Assembly: GCA_902766305.1 (NCBI GenBank)
Contig: CACXDE010000387.1
Span: forward strand, 1 to 9,880
Length of the DNA stretch: 9,880 bases
Origin: an uncultured Ruminococcus sp.
GTDB taxonomy: Bacteria > Bacillota > Clostridia > Oscillospirales > Acutalibacteraceae
Direction: 5' to 3'
The notes under the pieces are model-generated. The model was not told the origin of the DNA and did no database searches. It saw only the letters and a program-made list of their open reading frames with translations. The position numbers were made by a program, and so were the translations under genes. Shown here piece by piece: positions 6,138 through 9,880 of the stretch. The stretch's first letter is position 1. Each line of letters begins with the position of its first letter.

Positions 6138-6683
6138 TCAGAGTATTCCCTTTTTCATCAAAGCAGCCGTCTTCAATACAGCTACCTGAGTCTTTGAATC
6201 GGGCAGCTCATTATTGAGTACCATTTCAACTGCCCTGTCAATATGTATCTTCTCAATATTCAGAAATTCATCACTGTCAAGCTGCTGCTTTTCATAATGA
6301 TCGACCTTGCAGAAATACAGATGTATTATCTCTCCGCAGTAGCCGGGACTCGGATACAGTTTTCCAAGACTCATGTACTCACGTCCTACCGCACCTGTTT
6401 CCTCAAGCAGCTCACGCTTGCCGTTTTCAAGCGGCGTACTGCCCTTTTCAAGCTTTCCAGCCGGAAGCTCCAGCGTCACTTCCTTATATGGATACCTGAA
6501 CTGTCTTACAAAAAACAGTTCATTGTTTTCATCAATTGCAGCAACGCATACTCCGCCCGGATGCGCCACGATCTCTCTCATTGCAGTATCGCCGTTTTCA
6601 AGCTCGACCTCATCAAGCATAACATGTATTACTTTTCCTTCAAATATATCCTGACTTTTCAAAGTCTTTTCAAACAATTCCAT
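6138..6683 (-). CDS. Nudix hydrolase, ADP-ribose pyrophosphatase type
   Basis: A 181-residue Nudix hydrolase of the NudF-like group, expected to split ADP-ribose into AMP and ribose 5-phosphate with Mg2+. The family pattern is clear: HPGGVCVAAIDE (41-52), VRQFRYPY (59-66) and LELPAGKLEKG (71-81), running into the Nudix box from Gly76. The metal-binding part RELLEETGA (90-98) is intact, with Glu91, Glu94 and Glu95. The first conserved glutamate of the box (GX5E) is Ser82, and the DNA reads AGT there, so this is a real departure. An AGGAGA ribosome binding site lies seven bases before the ATG. It is the first gene of the operon with the membrane protein and hemW and has a clear promoter. Length is normal. 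A different nucleotide-sugar substrate is possible. Confidence 0.9.
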   Translation of the reverse strand: MELFEKTLKSQDIFEGKVIHVMLDEVELENGDTAMREIVAHPGGVCVAAIDENNELFFVRQFRYPYKEVTLELPAGKLEKGSTPLENGKRELLEETGAVGREYMSLGKLYPSPGYCGEIIHLYFCKVDHYEKQQLDSDEFLNIEKIHIDRAVEMVLNNELPDSKTQVAVLKTAALMKKGIL

Positions 6684-6717
6684 ATTCTATTCTCCTGATT
6701 TGGTTTTATCTTAGTAA

Positions 6718-6735
6718 GCCATATTGATCTATGGC
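6718..6735 (-). other. Short hairpin in the Nudix operon leader
   Basis: GCCATA (6718-6723) pairs perfectly with TATGGC (6730-6735) around a six-base loop. It lies about 13 nt into the predicted leader of roughly 65 nt and before the ribosome binding site. No T run follows, so it is not a terminator. Function is unknown. Confidence 0.4.
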
Positions 6736-6754
6736 CAAATTCTTCAATGACTAT

Positions 6755-6783
6755 AGTATAAACTATTTTTTACGAATTGTAAA
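6755..6783 (-). promoter_or_regulatory. SigA-type promoter of the Nudix-hemW operon
   Basis: On the minus strand TTTACA (6783-6778) and TATACT (6760-6755) each match five of six consensus bases and are 17 bp apart. The transcript would start near 6748. It diverges from the holB promoter, with about 40 bp between the two -35 boxes. Confidence 0.75.
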
Positions 6784-6823
6784 TACACAAGCAATAAAGT
6801 AAATGTAAATTCCTTATTACGCA

Positions 6824-6857
6824 TTGAATATATTTCAGCTTTATGATATAATATCAT
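6824..6857 (+). promoter_or_regulatory. Promoter of holB-ricT-hflX with palindrome over the -10 box
   Basis: TTGAAT (6824-6829) and a perfect TATAAT (6847-6852) are 17 bp apart. A 15-bp inverted repeat, ATGATAT-A-ATATCAT (6843-6857), covers the -10 box completely. A repressor bound there would block polymerase, but the AT-rich palindrome could also be chance. The leader to the GTG start is about 60 nt. Confidence 0.75.
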
Positions 6858-6920
6858 TGTCTGGATACAAACTTACAGCAGGTTTTTTGCCGTAAACTTT
6901 TACTTAAAAGGTGTGATCAA

Positions 6921-7883
6921 GTGGATCTTAAATCGTTCGCAGGAAATGATAATACTATATATGAACTGGAGCAGGTAATGAAAAGCGGTGCGTTCCCACA
7001 TGCTGTCATAATTGACGGCGCTAAGGGAACAGGTAAAAAAACGCTGGCAAATATTTTAGCGCAGTATCTTGTATGCGTTTCGGACGGCGGCAAACCCTGC
7101 GGCCATTGTTCTGGCTGTATAAAGGCTGCCCACAAGACACATCCGGATATCAATATCACTGACGGAAATGTTCAGGGAGTACTTGCTGTGGATAATATCA
7201 GAAAAATACGTTCTGACGCATACATCATGCCGAACGAAGCGCCGGTAAAGGTATATCTTATTCTTGACTGTGACAAAATGCTGGCGGCTTCTCAGAATGC
7301 TTTGCTGAAAATACTTGAAGAGCCTCCTAAGAATGTTGTTTTTATTATTACGGCAACATCCGCCAATATGCTTTTACAGACAGTTCGCTCACGTTCAAGA
7401 ATATATACGCTCTATCCGCCGCCTGTGGAAATCTCCGCCGGGTATATTGAGAGCGCATATCCGCAGCTTAATAAGGAAGAAATACTGTCGGCTCTGAAGG
7501 TAACGGACGGAAATATCGGCAAGGCTCTGCAAAACATCCAGAGCGGAAATGAAGAAGCCAAAATGCTTGCGGATCAGATACTTGCGGCTGTTACCGAAGG
7601 GCGTGAATATGATATGCTGCTGTTGACAAGCAGGCTGTCGTCAAGCCGTGATTTTGCCGCAGGCGTTCTTGATTTTCTGCTTGAGGATGCCGGGGAATGT
7701 ATAAAAGCTTCTGTCGGGATAGAAACTCATCTTGATGCCGCAAGAAAAACCGCTGAAAAGCTTTCACAAAAACGAATTTACCGTCTTGCTGATGATATTG
7801 AAAAAGCAAGGAATATTTTGAAGTCGAATGTAAATCTGAACTTTTTCGGCACATGGCTTTGTGCCGTTCTGAAAGAAAAATAA
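6921..7883 (+). CDS. holB: DNA polymerase III delta' subunit
   Basis: A 320-residue clamp-loader subunit of the replicative polymerase, working with delta and tau/gamma to load the sliding clamp on DNA. An AAA+ domain fills residues 1 to about 165. It has Walker A GAKGTGKKT (33-41), a zinc module with Cys52, Cys60, Cys63 and Cys66, a Walker B-like LILDCDKM (113-120) and the conserved LLKILEEPP (128-136). The SRC motif, whose arginine acts as a finger, reads SRS (157-159), keeping Arg158. The rest is the helical collar region. The start is a GTG, fixed by AAAGGTG seven bases upstream. Position before ricT is the usual Gram-positive order and separates it from dnaX, whose product is longer. It is the first gene of its operon. 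Confidence 0.92.
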   Translation: MDLKSFAGNDNTIYELEQVMKSGAFPHAVIIDGAKGTGKKTLANILAQYLVCVSDGGKPCGHCSGCIKAAHKTHPDINITDGNVQGVLAVDNIRKIRSDAYIMPNEAPVKVYLILDCDKMLAASQNALLKILEEPPKNVVFIITATSANMLLQTVRSRSRIYTLYPPPVEISAGYIESAYPQLNKEEILSALKVTDGNIGKALQNIQSGNEEAKMLADQILAAVTEGREYDMLLLTSRLSSSRDFAAGVLDFLLEDAGECIKASVGIETHLDAARKTAEKLSQKRIYRLADDIEKARNILKSNVNLNFFGTWLCAVLKEK

Positions 7884-7892
7884 AATTATATT

Positions 7893-7907
7893 TCAGCATA
7901 CTGCTGA
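7893..7907 (+). other. Small intercistronic hairpin between holB and ricT
   Basis: TCAGCA (7893-7898) pairs with TGCTGA (7902-7907) around a three-base loop in the 43-bp gap. Only three T follow, so strong termination is unlikely; it may affect transcript stability or be chance. Confidence 0.35.
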
Positions 7908-7926
7908 TTTCCATAAGGGGGATATT

Positions 7927-8796
7927 ATGGTAAGTATAATAGGAGTAAGATTCAAGGATGTAGGTAAGGTATATTATTTTGATCCTGGCAGCGAGGAGCT
8001 TCAGATAGGAGACAGTGTCATTGTTGAAACAAGCCGGGGCATAGAATGCGGAAAGGTAGCTATCGCGAACCGGCAGCTGAGCGATGATAAAGTTACAGTG
8101 CCGCTCAAAAAAATGATACGCAAGGCTACGGATGAGGATCTGGCAATTGTTTCCGAAAACAGAAAAAAGGAAAAGAAAGCCTTTGATATATGCGAACAAA
8201 AAATCGCACAGCATAAACTCAAAATGAAGCTTGTGAATGTAGAGTATACATTCGACGGAAACAAGATACTTTTCTATTTCACTGCTGACGGAAGAGTTGA
8301 TTTCAGAGACCTTGTAAAGGATCTGGCCTACGTTTTCCGCACAAGAATAGAGCTTCGTCAGATAGGTGTCAGAGATGAAGCAAAGATACTCGGCGGACTG
8401 GGGATATGCGGAAGACCCTTCTGCTGTAATACGTTCCTCGGCGATTTCCAGCCGGTGTCTATTAAAATGGCAAAGGAACAGGGTATGTCGCTGAACCCCG
8501 TAAAAATTTCCGGCACATGCGGAAGACTTATGTGCTGTCTGAAATACGAACAGGACGTTTATACAAAGCTTCTTAAAACTACGCCCAAAATAGGTGCAAT
8601 AGTTGATACTCCTGACGGAAAGGGAAATGTAATTGACGTCAACCTTATAACCGGTATTCTGACGGTGCAGCTTCACAAAGCACCTGACGCAGCGCCGCAT
8701 ACATTTGAAGTCGGTCAGGTAAAGATAATAAAGGATGCACAGATAAAGCTTGAAAAGTCCGAAATAGAAAGACTGAAAAAGCTTGAAAAAGACTGA
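7927..8796 (+). CDS. ricT: PSP1-domain protein RicT (YaaT), RNA maturation regulator
   Basis: A 289-residue protein of the PSP1/YaaT family. In Bacillus subtilis RicT joins RicA and RicF in the Y-complex, which carries iron-sulfur clusters and guides RNase Y in mRNA maturation. Six cysteines in two family-specific motifs are present: GICGRPFCC (Cys161, Cys166, Cys167) and GTCGRLMCC (Cys198, Cys203, Cys204). The N-terminal part has the typical GVRFKDVGKVYYFDP opening and a VIVETSRGIECGKV segment. The C-terminal 25 residues are charged and probably helical (KLEKSEIERLKKLEKD). The ATG is preceded by AAGGGGG. It lies 43 bp after holB, the usual partner gene, and 25 bp before hflX. Length is close to the family norm. 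RicA and RicF partners are not in this window. Confidence 0.94.
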   Translation: MVSIIGVRFKDVGKVYYFDPGSEELQIGDSVIVETSRGIECGKVAIANRQLSDDKVTVPLKKMIRKATDEDLAIVSENRKKEKKAFDICEQKIAQHKLKMKLVNVEYTFDGNKILFYFTADGRVDFRDLVKDLAYVFRTRIELRQIGVRDEAKILGGLGICGRPFCCNTFLGDFQPVSIKMAKEQGMSLNPVKISGTCGRLMCCLKYEQDVYTKLLKTTPKIGAIVDTPDGKGNVIDVNLITGILTVQLHKAPDAAPHTFEVGQVKIIKDAQIKLEKSEIERLKKLEKD

Positions 8797-8821
8797 TAAG
8801 TATGCTTAAAGGAGCAATGGC

Positions 8822-9880
8822 ATGGAACTTTTTGACAACAGTGAAAAAATACAGAAGGCTCTTCTTGTGGGAATAGATACCGGAGAATATGACGCAGAAA
8901 GCTCCATGGAGGAACTGTACGAGCTTGTCCGCAGTGCCGGTGCAGAACCGATAGCAAGCATGACACAAAAACGTGACAAGCCTGACGGCGCATCAGCTGT
9001 AGGTTCAGGAAGGCTTGAAGAAATACGCATATTCTGCGCTGACAACGAAATTGACTTTATTGTTTTTGATATGGAGCTTTCTCCTACTCAGATAAGAAAT
9101 ATCGAAACGGCAACAGATGTCCGCACAATTGACAGGACGATGCTTATACTTGATATTTTTGCTATCCGCGCAAAAACAAACGAGGGCAAGCTCCAGGTAG
9201 AGCTTGCACAGCTGAAATATCTTCTTCCCAGACTTTCAGGAAAGGGTAAGGAAATGTCACGTCTCGGCGGCGGTGTCGGCACAAGAGGTCCCGGTGAAAC
9301 AAAGCTTGAAACGGACAAGCGTCATATCCGCCGGCGTATTGAATCATTAAAGGACGAGCTGTCCGATATGAAAGACCGGCGTGAACGTCTGCGTTCAAGA
9401 AGAAAAAAAGACGGTATAATAACCGCTGCAATTGTCGGCTATACAAATGCCGGAAAGTCTACTCTCATGAATACATTAACTCAGGCAGGAGTCCTGTCTG
9501 AAAACAAGCTTTTCGCAACACTCGATCCCACTTCACGTGCTTTGAAGCTTCCGGGTGGAATGTCTGTCATGATGATAGACACTGTAGGGCTTGTAAGACG
9601 TCTCCCCCATCACTTAGTTGAAGCGTTCAAGTCAACACTTGAAGAGGCCGCTGTCGCTGATATTATACTGAATGTATGCGACGCTTCAAGCGAGGAGTAC
9701 AAGCTTCATCTTGATGTAACTAACTCTCTGCTCAAAGAACTAGGCTGTGAGGGTAAGCCCATCATAACTGTCTACAATAAGTGCGATCTTGTCAGCAATC
9801 CATATGACCTTCCGGCAGGAAGGGACTGTGTAAGAATATGCGCAAAGGAAGGATTCGGTATTGACGAGCTTCTTCGTAAA
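8822..9880 (+). CDS. hflX: GTPase HflX, 3' end outside the window
   Basis: The first 353 codons of a translational GTPase that binds the ribosome 50S subunit and splits stalled or hibernating ribosomes under stress. No stop is reached by the window edge. The N-terminal HflX domain ends with the signature GGGVGTRGPGETKLE (149-163) before an arginine- and lysine-rich helix. The GTPase domain then shows G1 GYTNAGKST (206-214), the G2 region FATLDPTSR, G3 DTVG (253-256) continuing into the HflX-specific LVRRLPHHLVEAFKSTLEE, and G4 NKCD (319-322). The G5 region reads CAKEGFG, with Cys in place of the usual Ser. AAAGGAG lies seven bases before the ATG. It follows ricT by 25 bp and is probably co-transcribed. 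A complete protein would be expected to exceed 400 residues. Confidence 0.95.
   Translation, partial: MELFDNSEKIQKALLVGIDTGEYDAESSMEELYELVRSAGAEPIASMTQKRDKPDGASAVGSGRLEEIRIFCADNEIDFIVFDMELSPTQIRNIETATDVRTIDRTMLILDIFAIRAKTNEGKLQVELAQLKYLLPRLSGKGKEMSRLGGGVGTRGPGETKLETDKRHIRRRIESLKDELSDMKDRRERLRSRRKKDGIITAAIVGYTNAGKSTLMNTLTQAGVLSENKLFATLDPTSRALKLPGGMSVMMIDTVGLVRRLPHHLVEAFKSTLEEAAVADIILNVCDASSEEYKLHLDVTNSLLKELGCEGKPIITVYNKCDLVSNPYDLPAGRDCVRICAKEGFGIDELLRK

Noticed and set aside
6243..6698. Open plus-strand frame of 151 codons
   Set aside because: It is antisense to the Nudix gene and crosses its ribosome binding site; a shadow frame.
7591..8700. Open minus-strand frame of 369 codons across holB, the gap and ricT
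   Set aside because: It is antisense to two clearly conserved genes, spans their intergenic gap, and its translation is rich in Cys, Tyr, His and Phe without any recognisable domain.
1..9880. CRISPR array, tRNA, transposase, prophage or defence island
   Set aside because: No regular direct repeats with spacers, no tRNA cloverleaf, and no transposase or integrase motifs were seen in any frame; the amidase alone is not evidence of a prophage.

Overview
The window looks like chromosomal DNA of a low-to-moderate-GC member of the Bacillota, probably class Clostridia; a Ruminococcus-like (Oscillospiraceae) origin is my best guess. The reasons are strong AGGAG/GAGGTG ribosome binding sites, GTG starts, SigA-type promoters with 17-bp spacers, a zinc-type L31, and the holB-ricT pair of Gram-positive bacteria. 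No tRNA, rRNA, CRISPR array or intact insertion sequence is visible. The taxonomic call is inference.

Left third (1-2200, minus strand): the first codons of a gene running off the left edge, rpmE with its own extended -10 promoter and terminator, a type-3 N-acetylmuramoyl-L-alanine amidase with an SH3 tail, and a polysaccharide deacetylase lipoprotein. The last two are both cell-wall enzymes and sit in the same direction, separated by a long palindromic repeat-like hairpin.

Accessory island (about 2197-3292): a plus-strand hicAB toxin-antitoxin pair with a perfect-consensus promoter and its own terminator. It is bracketed by related short repeat sequences, and the right-hand repeats lie against the stop codon of rlmI. 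This is the only clearly accessory part of the window.

Middle (3294-6683, minus strand): a Nudix ADP-ribose pyrophosphatase, a small three-helix membrane protein of unknown function and the radical-SAM protein HemW are spaced 15-17 bp apart as an operon. A RlmI-type 23S rRNA methyltransferase follows, probably after a terminator. The operon promoter diverges from the holB promoter across a short intergenic region.

Right (6921-9880, plus strand): holB (DNA polymerase III delta'), ricT (PSP1/YaaT) and hflX (cut by the window edge) form a housekeeping operon. A palindrome lies over the -10 box of its promoter.

I see no convincing new multi-gene system. The points most worth a second look are the repeat-bracketed hicAB island, the long intergenic hairpin, the altered Nudix box, the amidase without a GHGG motif or signal peptide, and the palindromic holB promoter.
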